A stretch of 64,000 nt of DNA from Monocercomonoides exilis (Eukaryota > Preaxostyla > Oxymonadida > Polymastigidae). The notes beneath the pieces were generated by a model. That model was not told the origin of the DNA, searched no databases, and saw only the letters and a list, made by a program, of their open reading frames with translations. Location: positions 372,001 through 436,000 of the forward strand of contig LSRY02000011.1 of assembly GCA_001643675.2 (NCBI GenBank), given 5' to 3'. Position 1 is the first letter of the stretch, and each line of letters starts with the position of its first letter. A program made the translations under genes and the position numbers. Shown one piece after another: positions 35,039 through 48,400 of the stretch.

Positions 35039-38000
35039 ATGATTATCTTTAAGAAAAATAGATATTCTAGTAATGCCAATATGCTTATCACGGGTAATGA
35101 CACCAATTACAAATATGTGAATACCCAGATGAATGGCAGAGGAAAGAAACAGATTTTTCCAGTGTTTCAGATGCTAAACGCAATTATTCGACATATGAAC
35201 TTATTGAAGAAGAACGTCCGCCCGCAAGTGAGATGAAAAAATCAAAAAATACAATGCTTTCAAAAGATATCGATGAATCTCCTCGAACTCGACTCACAAA
35301 AATAAGAGACATGCTTACAGCATCAAAACATTTCCTTCAGCAACCTATTCGATCCAACACTTTGCCGCAAAGACAATTTCCAAGTGTTGGATCGCAAAAT
35401 CCACAACTTGTTCATCCCGAAGCAAGAACAGAGAGGGATCGTGATGAGTCTTCAAATGAAGAAAAGTCTGTGCTCAATGTTGGGGTGATTCAAAGACAAA
35501 TGACAACACAAACAACAGAAGAGAGAAGCATATCAACTCGTGAGATTAGTGATAAAGGAACAAATCAGGATGAAAAGAACAAAACTGTCACAGTTAAAGA
35601 AAAAACAGAAAAGAGAAACGATGCAAGTTGGACGAATCGAAACGGAGAAAGATGCGGATATGGACAGCAATATCGGACGAAGATGCTGAAAGAGATTCGA
35701 ATAGAGCGAAAAATTACCAACTCTACAAAACTCCTGACTGAAACAAGAGGTGAAATGCTTGAACAGCTTCTATCGTCAACGCAGTCGTGCACATTGGAGA
35801 AAGGAGAAGGACGACCTGCTGTGAAAGATGCAACAACAAGCACAGAACAATTAGTGCTTCAAGAAACTGGAAAGAAGAAGAAGAAGAAGAAGAAGAAGAA
35901 GAAGAAGAAAGAAATAGAAGCAAAGGAGTTTAAAGCAGGCAATATGCAGATGAATGATGAACCAATGAAAGAAGACAACGACAAACACGAAGCTTTGCGG
36001 AATGATATTTCTGAAAGAAGAACAACAGAAAGCTCATCAAACGTTGATAACCAGGAAGCAGACAATGAATTTGAGAACTCTTCAGCAGCAAAATTCATTT
36101 CTATGACACCTGAATCTTCAAATAATGAGTGGGAAAGAAGAATCAAAGAAAAAAGATTAACTGAATGTGAAGAGAAGGAAAAAGAAGGAAAAGAAAGCAC
36201 AACAAGAAACACAGAAAACAGTCAAAAAAGTCCTGTTGCGAATGATGGAATGTTTCCAAAAGGAAGCATTCAAAAAAATGCAAAATGGCAAACAAATGAG
36301 ACTGAAATCGACAATGAAAAAAGCGACAAAGCGAGAGAAGATGGAGAATTAAACACCTTTCAAACATTCGGGGATGTGCATCGAAGCAAGTCAAAAGAAG
36401 ATGCATCTCTTGCAATCATTCAACAAATGACACAAGATGCTTTGAACAGGCAAGCCACACCATACAAATCGAGACAAACAAGCAGACAATCTGACAGTCT
36501 CAGTGAAACGGTGGAAGAGCAACAGAGTTCTTTGTCAACATCCTCACCTACTGATGGACACAACTTGAAGATGAATGCACTTGACTCACCATCTCACGAC
36601 TTGTCAGCCTCGCTGTCTGCACTGTCATCTTCGCTCACACTTGAATCAGAGTTAACTCCATCTTCAGTGAAAATATTGAATCAATCCTCGTCAAACACTC
36701 AAAATGTTTCACATCCATATCCATCTGATCCCACAACGAATTATGAAGTGGAAGGAGAAGTGATGAATGGTTTGCCTTTGATGGAATCACAGCAACAGGC
36801 AGAAGTTGCAGCAAATACAGATGCAGCTGATAATGATGCTTCATCTGGCGAAAGTCCCATGGAGAAAGCAAAGGAAAACAACTCTTCACCACTCAGTTCA
36901 ACCCGAACAACACCATTTTCACCACCTTCTTCAGCACTTCCACAACCTCCACCAAGCCCCATCTCCCAAAAAACATCATCTTCTCCTTTGCAACTGACAA
37001 CTCCAAACTCATCTACAACTTCACCATCACCTTTGCCAAGTTATTCTTCTTCATTTTCCTCTTCTCCTTCATCTCTTTCGTAAAACACTCATCTTTCAGT
37101 TCATCCTTCGAATGCGCCTTCAATCAATTCAATATCACCTCGTCTTTCACAACGTGCCACTTCACCAAGTTCTTCTTCGATGCTTACTCACAGGCATTTT
37201 TCACGCTCTGGTTCTGCTTTTTCTCCACTTCCACCGCTGCCTCCGCTTCCTCCTTCATCTGCTTCACCATCTTCTTCAGCCTCATTTGTCACTTCAGCTC
37301 AGTCATTTCCACTTCCTTCTTTTCCCTCTTCTGGAATGCAAAATGCCCAATCAGTTGCTTCAAGCTCTCCTTCATTAACTGCCACTTCCTCATCATCAAC
37401 AGCTTCTTCTGTGATTTCCACTCCATCATCTTTTCATTCTCTATCAACACCTCCTTTTTCAAGCACTTCATCTCGTATCATGTCTCCTCTGCTGCCGCAC
37501 ACATCACCTTACCAAGCGCAACGCTCCCTTTTGCTTGACTTCTCATCAGCTCCACTTGCTTCATCTTCTCCAAGACAAACAAGCAATATGTTGATGCAAT
37601 CTTCACCAACCACGCCAGTACATTTGTCTGGTGATTCTTCTTTAGTTCAACAAAAGTTGCAGCAGTCATTTCTTTCTGCACCACAGAATTCTTTTTCATC
37701 TCCAGTCGAGTTAAATAGTTCCACAGAGAAGCTTTCGAGGGAAATCAACAATTCACCGAAACTGACTCAGCCACAACAGAATAACCATTTATCTGATAAT
37801 ACACGCAACTTATCAGAATCAGATAAGATTCAACCACCAAAAAATGAAGAGGAAGTCCAAAACGCAGATAATCAAGAAGAACTTCACTTTGCAACAGAAA
37901 ATATGGTATCGGAGGATATTGCCTCACGAAAGAAGAAAAAGAAAAAGAAGAAAAAGAAGAAAAAGAAGGACAATGGACAAGAACAGGATATTATTGATGC

Positions 38001-41000
38001 AGTCGGATATGATGCAATTGCAACTCAAGGGAACATTTTAATTTCATCTGGAGCAAAAGAAGAAGATGTTTCAAAAGAAAATTATGAAAGTGTGAACAAT
38101 GCTCTCAAAACAGAAGTGCAAAATCAAGAAGCAAGCCAAACTACAAAAACAGAACAGAACATTTCATCTGTGCAATCACTTCCTTCGCAAACACCCTTTT
38201 CACTTCCGCATTCAACTTCTGCTTCACCAGCTCATTTTACCACTCATTCGCCATTTCATTCAGATGCGCTCAATTTGCATCAGTCTCCCGCGAAGTCCAG
38301 TGCTTCTGATTCAGATATTGAAAAGAATGCGCATCCAACTATTGAACGCCTTCAAACTGCTTCTATTTCAGATCAGACACAAACGTCCACAGAAAAGCCA
38401 ATGGATTCACATTCTCCTTCAGTGAATGTTCCTTTGAATGAGCATCCATTTACCGTTGAGCCTGCTGTTGCGGTTGCAAAAATAGCTTCTCCTGTGACGT
38501 CTTCAAAAGAGTCAAATGAAACAAATTCTTCGCTGTCTTGCGATTCACCTCATTTTCCTCTAACTTCAACTGCAAATGAACAGCTTGCTAATTCAATAAG
38601 TTCTGATTCTGGAAGACATAACTTTTCAGAGCACATTTCCACTGAAAGCAATAAAGAAACAATCCAACCCATTTCACCAACTGCACAAGGCGCAGTGTGG
38701 AATTCTTCATCACCACAGATGCCAGCAGCTCAGACGTTTCCACAAGAATTGGCATTTGCATCATCACACTCATTCAACAATCTTCCTTCTTCTGCCTTCT
38801 CACCTCTTCCATCTCCAAAAGCATGTGACTCGTCTATGATTGACATGTCAATGATATCCACTATCTCTTTGCCAAGCCACACAACAATGATATTGTCAGA
38901 AAATGTTCCATTATTATTGTCATCTTCTTCTTTCAACATGCATCAAGCATCAAATATTCAAACATCACTGAAACAAGACACTCCGAACAAGAATCAGCCA
39001 ACAGAAGAACATTCACAATCTGAGCGCTTGCTTCAACCCTCTCCAAGAAATTCGGCAGGCAGTAACGAGTCTGATAAAGCTGCTGTTTGCTCCAATGAAA
39101 AACAAAATACAGATTCAAAAACAAAAAATGAAGACAATCCAGCAAAAGAGCAGAACGAAAAAGAAAAGGCAGCAATGAGCAAGTTGGGTCCAGCAACAGC
39201 AATAAAGTCATTGACTGAACATTCAGTGAATCACTCTCTTCTTCCTCCTTCTTCCTCTCTTTCTGTAACTCCGCCATCGAATTCAATAACACCCACACTT
39301 CATTCAACGCCTGTTTCTCTATCAGTCTCACCTTCATCATCATCCTTTGCACCACTAACATCTTCTCCATCTGGAAGATTTTCAGTGTCTTCGTCGTTTC
39401 TGCTTTCACCTGAATCGTTGAAGCGGAGGCTGCTTGAAGAGAAGGCAGAAAAGGAAGGAGAGAAAGAAAGCAGAGAAGCGAAAAGGAAGAATGAGAAATC
39501 GATCAGAAACTCTTTGGAAAGCAGATTTCATGAAAACGAGGAATTTGATAAGCAAAGAACTGCCAAAGAAAACATGAAAAGAAAACAAAGAGAGATTCAT
39601 CTGGAATTGGAAAAGGAAGAAGTGCGAGGTGAGGAAAAGGCAGCAGAACGGAACATCTCATCAAAAGACAGATTTCGCGATGAAGAAAGCATGAATGGAA
39701 CATCAACCGAGGAAAAGGCACATCGCAGCTCACACGTTGCCAGCAGCCAAGCATCGCCTTCTGAAAGCTCAGCCGGAAGGAATTTGCGTTCTCCAGCAAA
39801 AACAAGTTCTGCGGAGCAACACACTGCAAATCACTTGAATCGAGTTGAAGGGGAGAAAGAGCACACAAAGCACACGAGCCATTCTCATATGTTGCTTCTC
39901 AACACATCCACAACTCACACAGTCTTGTCAACCACTCACATCCGTTGCAAACACCCGGCTCTTCAGAGCGATGCGATTCAACTGATGATTTTGAGGATGA
40001 GGATTCTGATTATTCTGCGCCTTCTGCCTCTTCTGTTTCCTCAGCATCTCCATCTTCATCGATCTCTCCAAAACCAAGTGACAAACTGCCATTCCGCTTT
40101 GGCAAAAAAGAGAATAAGAGCAGAGAAAAAGAAGAGAGAAACAACACAAAACGAGGTGAATCAGAACACGATGAATATTTGGGATTCTCTGAATTCTCTG
40201 AATTTCGAGTGTCATCTCCACCATCTCATCCATTTTCACATTTCCCTTCTTCAGAAGTGTTGCATCAGTCTGATCCGCATTCTCTTCCGCTTCCCACTTC
40301 TCATCCGCTGTCTCCCCGCCAGTTTGAGCATCAAGTTGAATCGTCTCAGCACTTCATGCAATCGACATCTGCACCGCTGACATCACCAGATCGAATGAGG
40401 CAGACACTTGCAACGTATCCTTCGTCTGATGCATCTGCACCCAATCACACATCTTCTTCCTTTTCACCAACATCCACAGCATCCTATTCAACTTCTTCAT
40501 CAACTTCATCGTCCTCTTCTGAAATTGTGATGCTTCGAAGTGATTTGAACGAGATGAAGACGAAAATAGAAATGCTTGCACGGCAAGTCACAGACGCTGA
40601 CAAAAGAGAGCACGAATGGAAATGGAAAGAAGAAACGTGGAAGAGGCAAAAGACAGAGGCTCATGAAAGAAAAGAGATGTGGAAGGACAAAGTGGAGAGA
40701 ATGAAGAGAAAAGGAAAGGCAAGAAAGCGAGACGAAAAGAAGAGATGCTGCACGAAAGAGTGAAAGAGAACGAAGTGAATTGAAAGCGAGACTGAAAGAG
40801 AAAGAGGATTCACTGCTTAGAACACAGGAAGCGCTTGCAGCTTGCAAAAGAGAAATTGAAGAAATGAAAAACAGAAACGAGATTGAGATTGAAGAGATAG
40901 AAAAGGAGTGGCGTGAAAGGTGGAGGGAAAGAGAGCGAAAAATTGAAAGTGAAGAGAAAAGGAAGACAAAGGCAGAGGAGAAAAAATGGAAGGAAGTGAT

Positions 41001-42213
41001 TGATAGAATGAACGAAGAAAACAAGCAGGAAAGGCAGAAAAGAAGAGAGGCAGAAGAAGAGTGTGGGCGGATGAAAGAAGCGATGGAATTTGACAAGCGA
41101 GAAAAAGAAAGGCAGCTGGGAGAGATTGCGAATGAAATGAGAGCTGAATGGAAAAGAAAGATGGAGCGAGACAAGGCAAATGTGGAGGCAGAGCTGAGCG
41201 AGATGAAGGAGAAGTGGAGGAATGAAAAGCAGAGTTTGACAAAAGTGAATGAAGAGCTGGAGAAGAAATTGGAAGGGGTGAAAAGGGAAAACGAAGAGAT
41301 GAAATCAGAAAGGAAACAAATGAATGGAGAAAAAGCAGAACTGGAGGAAGCAAAGAATGAGCTGGAAAGATCGCTGAAAGCTCAAGGAAACGAGATGGAA
41401 GAATTGAAGCGGCGCGTACGAGATGCAAATGATGAAAAAGAACAGCTGAAGCAATCTGTGGATTATTTGAACAAGAAATTGAGGGAAGAACAGAATTTGA
41501 GAGAAGAGGAGAAAAAATCGTGGATGGAAAGAGAAAGAGCAAAAGCTAGAGAATATGAGAGAGAAAAGGAATATGAACGGCAGAGAGAAAGAGAAAGAGA
41601 GAGGGAATGGGAAAGAGACAGAGAACACCAGAAAAGACTTGAATCGATAAGCAATCTTCGATCATCATATCCCTCAGCATCGTTTTCTTCATCATACACA
41701 CCCACTTCCCTTTTTTCTCCATATCACTCTGATGTTTCTGTGCTTCCTTCATTTCCCACAAGTTATTCGAAATCGCTGCAATCTCCTCCAGAATCTCCAC
41801 ACACGAAACTTCTTTCTTCTCCTTCCTCGTCTCCAAAAACTGTGTCACAACATTCTCTGCAATACCCATCTCCTTCAGACTCGGCAATTTCGTCTCCGTT
41901 TCGAGCAACAACTCAGGCACACTCATTTTCATCAATGCAATCCACATCATCAACTGAAGCATCCTCCTCTTCCTCTTCAGCAAGTTCAAGACTACCAGAA
42001 GCAGCCATTCTAAATGAGCTGCAAAAAGCACTCAGTGCAAAACAGATGGAATTTTCATCGTTGCAGTCTGCATTGGCGCGAATTGGGCGAAAAGGGCAGC
42101 GCCAAGCAGAAGTGAAGAGAGAAAGAGAGAAGACAGAAAACGAAATGAACCAAGTTGAACGAGAGATAAACGAACTGAAATGCAGACTGCGGATGATGGT
42201 GGCAAAAAAATAG
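35039..42213 (+). CDS. Ser-rich coiled-coil protein, function unknown, frame disturbed
   Basis: I do not recognise this protein. A short ATG exon (35039-35069) joins through a 59-nt GT-AG intron to an exon that reads NEWQRKETDFSSVSDAKRN. The TAA at 37081 lies inside a 60-nt, frame-preserving intron (37040-37099, GTTATT to TTTCAG), so it need not end the protein. The frame then changes near 39890 and again near 40740. A 32-nt GT-AG segment (39891-39922) would explain the first; nothing explains the second, which sits in purine-rich coiled-coil sequence and looks like an indel. The product is about 2,350 residues: Ser/Pro/Thr-rich with two tracts of 13 or so Lys (near 35875-35910 and 37930-37970), then long charged coiled coils (about 40530-41640). 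It ends in a final coil (ELQKALSAKQMEFSSLQSAL to LRMMVAKK) before TAG. The coils suggest a cytoskeletal or scaffold role; this is inference. Confidence 0.6.
37040..37099 (+). other. 60-nt intron containing the apparent premature TAA
   Basis: Donor GTTATT after CCA A, pyrimidine-rich body, acceptor TTTCAG. The length is a multiple of three and the flanking reading frame is the same on both sides. The TAA at 37081-37083 is removed by splicing. The size matches the MAD2 and eIF4G introns. Confidence 0.65.
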
Positions 42214-42480
42214 ATCATTTCTAAATACACATCTGAATATTCACATTTTTGTGTTTTTGCTTTTGATATGCATATTTCAAAACAAAACAAAAAAAAAAAG
42301 CATATACAAACAGAAAAAAAAAAAAAAAAAGAAAACAACAAGAATTTGATGCATACAAAATTCATATTTCTCAAAAATATAAAAATGAAGAAGGGGCTGT
42401 TGTGTGAACAATTCAGAAAAGCACATGAAAATGATTTTTTTTGGCTGTTTTCTCTTTTGTGTGATTCACGAGCAGCTCTG
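42214..42480. other. Convergent 3' spacer with A-rich runs
   Basis: A 267-base spacer between the ends of the coiled-coil gene (plus) and the surface pseudokinase gene (minus). It contains runs of 11 and 17 A around 42288-42330. The open frame that crosses it and enters 42918 is antisense to the neighbour and not a gene. Confidence 0.5.
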
Positions 42481-45400
42481 TCACTGCTCCGAGCTCATCA
42501 TCTGCCCAGTGGACAGCCTTTGATCCTCAACAAAGCTGACTGCTTCATAGTCGATTGCATCAGACACGGTGAGCATGACTGTGCCTGCTGGGAAATGCCC
42601 AATGAACTCCCGCTTCAGCCCGACCAGCGTCGGCCTCTCTTTTCGGTCAACCGAAAGGCACTCCTTTATCACTTCGCAATAGCTCGTCTCAATCGTCTTG
42701 CTTGTGTCGGGCCTTTCTCCTCTCACAATCTTATCTCCTGCAACCACAGCCTCATACTCCCCAAACGGGATCTGCAGCGTCAGGCACTCCCACAGCATCA
42801 TCCCAATCGAGAATGCAACAGTCTTCTTCGTTGCATGCGTCTTTGCGCCATTCAGCAGCTCAGGCGCCTTCCACCTCAAACACTCTTTTTTGAAGTCATC
42901 CTCTTCCTCAAATGCTGAAGATGGCGGTGGTGAGCCTCTGCCATTCTTATTGATGGTTGAATCATCAGATGAGGAAGTGATAATGGTGGAGGATGAGATG
43001 GATGAAGAATCAGAATCATCAGAAGATAAATCCGAGTGCATCACAATGCAGATGACCATATGCTCTGAGAAGAGCACAATGTGAGGACTCAAATTGGCAA
43101 GAGATTGGAGTGGATTTTCCATCTCATCGAAAGAGTGGAGAGCGAGATTTGCCACCCAGAACATGATCTGGGCAGCTGTCATCTCCCTCTCCTGCAGAGT
43201 GCCAATTGCCATCTCTTTCTTCTCATTCCTTCCATGAAGCAACATGAATAATGAATCTCGCAGATCCACAATCAGCTTCTCATGAGGAGATGAGCAGGCC
43301 ATTGCATCCACCAAGTTCGACATTGATGAAGTGGTTGGGCACAGATCCTCTCCTCGAACAAATGTTGAATCTGAATCTGAAGTGTCTGTGGTTGAAGTGG
43401 ATGAGATGGAAGGTGATGGTGTTCGTTTTCTCATTTCGTACTCGATCTCTTTCTCATCGATTTTCTCCAGCACCCATTGAGGGATCTTGTCTGAATCTCT
43501 TCCCAAGATGTATTCTGTGGAGCCATTTTCACTCAGCAAATACTCTTCTGACTCAGAATGCTGCATCTCCTTTCCATTCATTCTCTTTTTGATCCTCTCC
43601 TCGTTCTTCTTCTCTGCCTCCCTCTCTGCTCTTCTCCACTGCTCCTCAGGTGACATCTCCATCGTCACCATCTCAAATGCCTTCGGATCTTTTCTGATGT
43701 TATCATTTACTATTTCTCTCAGATCTTTATTCTCATTCTTTGCTTTTTTCCAACGAATAATAAAGGCTATTGCAACAACAAGAACAATCAAAAACAATAC
43801 AGCAAATATCACAATCACGATAATTGGCCAAAATGATTTTTCTTTATTTCCTCCTTCAACAAGTTTTTCATCTCCTTTGGGCTGAATTTCGCTTCTATTC
43901 TTCAGAATGAAAGATTGAGTTGATTTTGGAGCATCCATCTTTCCATATTGAATTTTAACACTTACTTCCATATCGTCTCGAGCATTGCGAATCAAATCTG
44001 CGGAAATCACCCCAAATGCCATATTTTCTGACTCAAACTTAGATTCTTCGAAAATATGAATCTCAAGCATCTCTTCGTCTCCCACTCTGGAAGAGACAAC
44101 GAATGACAGATTACATGGCAACAAAAGAGATCCCTCAAATGCCAATGTTATCAGTGTGTCTTTTTCAAAGCTTTTAACATTCCTCAATGAAGGAATGAAC
44201 AGCGTTGACGGTCTCATATCGGCTATTCCAGCCATTTCACACCCATCATCAAGAATCCAGAGAGACGAATTGTCTCTCCATCCATCACCTCCTTTGAGAC
44301 TGGCAATCTCGAGAGATGCGCCATCTGAGCATATGATGTTCCTTCTTGCAGATGGAAACTTTATGTTCTGCGGATTGTTGTCGGAGAACATCCCCATCTC
44401 AATCATCACTTCTCCTCCACACATTGACATCGCTCCATTTGAACAATTGGCAATAAGCATGTCTCTCATCGTGGAAGAAGAATTTTTCAGTTCGATCATT
44501 GAGCCATTCCATCTGCAAATCTCTTTGCCTTCGTCAATGGCTTCATTGAATGATATGTCATTCTCACTTCCTTCAATCACAGCAGAGTTCACAGAAACAT
44601 CATTGCACGAACTTATCACAATAGCACTTCCTTTCTTTTGGGATGTTCCCTTGTGGGAAAATGAATCATTTGCACAGTACACACTGCATCTGCAGTTCTC
44701 AATGTTCAAAAGTGTGGACTCCTCAGGAGGAATTGTGACGTTTTCAATTTGCATGTGAAGAAGTGTCAAAGATGAATTAGACGAGCTGGATTCGCCGTTT
44801 GACATTCCTTCAACGTTAATTATTCCCATATCAGTCTGAACTGAGCACACTCTTAGCTTCTCGAGAAAGACATCACCTCCAGACGAGTGAATTTTGACCA
44901 ACCAAGCACAACTGGAGGAAATGTGTTCAATCAGCAAATTTTGCATGTCAATTTCTGAATGTTCCAATTCCAAAAGAATAAAGGAAATATGGGCAATCGA
45001 AGAACCATCATTCGCAGTGAAACAACAGGATTCGACTGACAGGATTCCATGGTCTGATAACAAGAATATTGAATGATCAGTGACCATTGTTGATGGAAAA
45101 CAAAAAGAAAGCTTTTTAAAAGCAACTGTTCCAGAGCATTCAATGATGCAGCTCTTGTTTTTGCTGATAGAAGGGCTGATATGGATTGCAGAATTATTCT
45201 TGTTCCGAGACAGCATCTCCATTTCAGAAAGTGTAATTTCGCAATCAATTACACTTTGCTTATCAACAATCAATCTGCTTTCGATCTTGTGTGTGAGATG
45301 AATGAGCGAATAACCTATTGACTGGCATGGAAGAAGGAGCGTTCCACACTGCTGTGTATCTCTTCCTCCATTCTCTGGCTGTGAACTCACAAGGATTGTG

Positions 45401-48400
45401 TCTGCCTGATATATGAGAATGATTTCGAGTAGATCCATTGGCGTTGAGGAGTGTTCGGCTTTGTCTATCCCATAAATCGCATTCAGGTGGACAAACACAC
45501 TCGAATCGAAGTTCATTTTAAACATTGTTTCGTTCACTTGAGTGTTCAGATTGTTGCACTCGATAAACATGTCGCGTCCAACAGATGCAGCGTTTGATTC
45601 GAACTTCAGCGGCTCAATCAGGATTTGGAGTTTGGTCTGCAGTTCAGTTCGTAAATAAATGCCTCCTCCTCTTCCATTGATAGTTGAGCATCCACACATC
45701 TGGACAATGCATTCCTTCAGGTTGAATAAACCATCTTCACACAACTCGAAAAAAACACATCCTCCCTTTCTGTTTTCCATTGCTTGACAACCAGAAAAAG
45801 TGCATTTAATCAAATCCACCTCAGTGCCTGTTGAATCAATGCAACTCAGAGTTCGCCCTCCATCACTTCTTCCATTAACAGAATAGAACACTGAGTTGTT
45901 GATGCATATTTGTTTATCATTCTCATTTCCCCATTCTGCTACTGATGGAATCATATTTATCAGGCTTCCATCGGTCACATTAATGGATTGGAGGCGTGTG
46001 TTATTGATGCTCACATCAACTTTGTTGCTGACCTCGATCATGCTTCTTCCGATGTTGATTGAATTGACATCAAAATCTCGAATCAGCAAGCAACCCTGAA
46101 GGATGTTCACAAACATTGCACGAAGTGGACTTGTGTGTGGTGCAAGTGAATCAAGTGAACAAGATGTGATTGCCAGGAATCCGTCACTGCAAGTTATTAA
46201 TGCCTGGTTCAAGCATGAAAAGTTATCAGTGGTTGAAAACCGAATAAAATTGAATGAAACATCATTTTTCACTTCAAGCATGATATTTTTTGTGGGAACG
46301 TCATTCTCAAATGTCATCACGCTCTTTGCGGGTTCATCATCTTCAGCAGAACACGATTCAACTAAAATGTCTGAAAAGAAACACACATCTGTGACTGTGC
46401 ATGATGCAACAATTCCTATTTTCGGTTCAGAAGTTTTGCTGCTAATTTGTTCCAAGCCTTTCCAAAAAGTTTTGCATGGATCGTCCATGCTTCCGCATCT
46501 CATAACATCATGTCCATTATTCGACACAAATATCTTTGTGCTCTCATATTTGACAAGAAATCGGAAGAGATCAGTGTGCAAAAATGTTTGGTCATCTCCA
46601 ACAAACAGTGAGCCATCTGATGCCATCTGCTCATATTCAAATGCAAATGATTTGTTTGTGACAGTGGAGTTCAAATCTTGGCATGTTAAAAATACGTTTC
46701 CCCCGAATTCTGCTTTGTTATCTCTGAACGAGGGATCCTTTATTGTGAACGCTGAATCGTTTCCTTCCACATCAAGAAAAATTCCACCACCTTTTCCATT
46801 TTTAGCCTCTCCATGCTGCGACCATGGTGCACTGCATAAAGCAAAGCTGCACCCTGTAAGTTTTAAATTGCAATCATTACCAATTTTTCCATAAACTCCG
46901 CCCCCTCCTCCATTTGGCTCTGATTCCACTTTACACTCATTAAAAGAGCAATTGTTCACAGCTACAGTTATGATTGCTCCATTTTCTCTCGAAATGCACA
47001 AGCATGTTCCACAATTTGTTGTTCGGGTTACTGATGAAAAGTTGCTATCGATCATATTTATGGATTTTCCATTTTTACAAAAAACAACGCTGCAATCATT
47101 ATCTTCAAATGATGAAAAGTTCCCATTTTTGATTGTTAAAGATCCTTTTTTTGTCACAGAAATCAACCCTTCATTTGAGCCAGAAGATATTTGGCTCATG
47201 TTCAAAAAGCCCAACAAGCCTTGGACGCCATCTCCACTGACACTTATGAACGCGTTTTCTCCGAAAGATACACCAACAATTTCAAATTGAGAGATATTCA
47301 ACATTCCACCCAGTGCGCAGCAAAAACAATAACTCAAGGCATCATCTGATGAGGATGGAACTGCACCACACATAAGAATGGTCAGCATATTTTCTGTGCA
47401 ACAGAGAAGAGGCTTGCAAAGAGGAAGTGAAGATGGAAGAGAGAACGTGATGTTTGTGAACGTTGTGTTTATCCTTGTTTCCAAATATCCATTCACAGGC
47501 GATGATGAGTCCCCAACAATCTTAATGGTTGTTCCCCTTGTGGATGCTGAAAACTCGAAATCAAACCCTTCAAGCACTGCTGCTTCTTCAAACTGAAACG
47601 GAGGAACTATGCAGATCTTTCTTGTGGAAGAATCAAAATGAGTGCTGATTGCATATTGCAATGTGGAGCATGGAGACACAGCAAACCCACACATGATATG
47701 GTCTGTTCCTGTCGATCCACTCACTGACACAACAGGTGGGAAAGGCTTCCAGAGAAGCACCAAAGGAATTGCAGCACCAATTTCATTTTCGTCAAATCCC
47801 ATCAGCTCATCCAGCACACTGTCATTTGTCTGAATTGCAAACTTCGTTTTGACACACAGCTCAGCAAAATCTGAGCCAACAACAAACACACTCTTTCCGT
47901 ATTCAGCCTGGTTTCCTGAAAATGTTGTTTGAGAGAAGTGGAACATCTTCCCACCGCCAGTGCAATCAATCATAACTCCACCTCCTACTCCTCTTTCGCT
48001 CAGACCCTTTCCTGCACAACATTGTTGGAAGGTTGTCTCAATTCCATTTACTAGATCTTGACATATTTCCAGTTCGCTTCCATCATTCATCTTCACCATA
48101 AGAGCACCACCATTTCCGTCCTGGCATGTGCAGTGACTGAAATTACATTCAGTGAAGCTCAATTTCTCTCCTGCACCAAGAACGGCTTCTATCAAGGAGC
48201 CATTTCCAAATCTTCGCTCAATCCCAGTGAGTGAAGATTGTGTGAAGTTGGTGCATTTTGTGGAAATTATTGAAACAATAGGCTTTCCTTCCATGGATAG
48301 ATGAGTAAATAAGCAACCAACAACGTTCATCATTCCCCCATGCAAATCAATGACGGACTGGGTGAATTGCTGTGTTTGTTCATTTTCCTCACATCTCATC

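Noticed and set aside
37081-37083. In-frame TAA read as Gln (alternative code, as reported for the oxymonad Streblomastix)
   Set aside because: Hundreds of Gln codons in the giant genes are all CAA/CAG, MAD2 and the coiled-coil gene end sensibly at TAA and TAG, and reading past them gives non-protein sequence. A 60-nt intron explains this TAA.
37080-37099. A 20-nt GT-AG intron (GTAAAA to TTTCAG) around the TAA
   Set aside because: It would shift the frame into sequence without coding character; the 60-nt intron with the same acceptor keeps the correct frame.
42268-42918. Plus-strand ORF crossing the convergent spacer into the surface gene
   Set aside because: Starts in A-rich 3' sequence and then runs antisense to the kinase-like tail; no independent coding signal.
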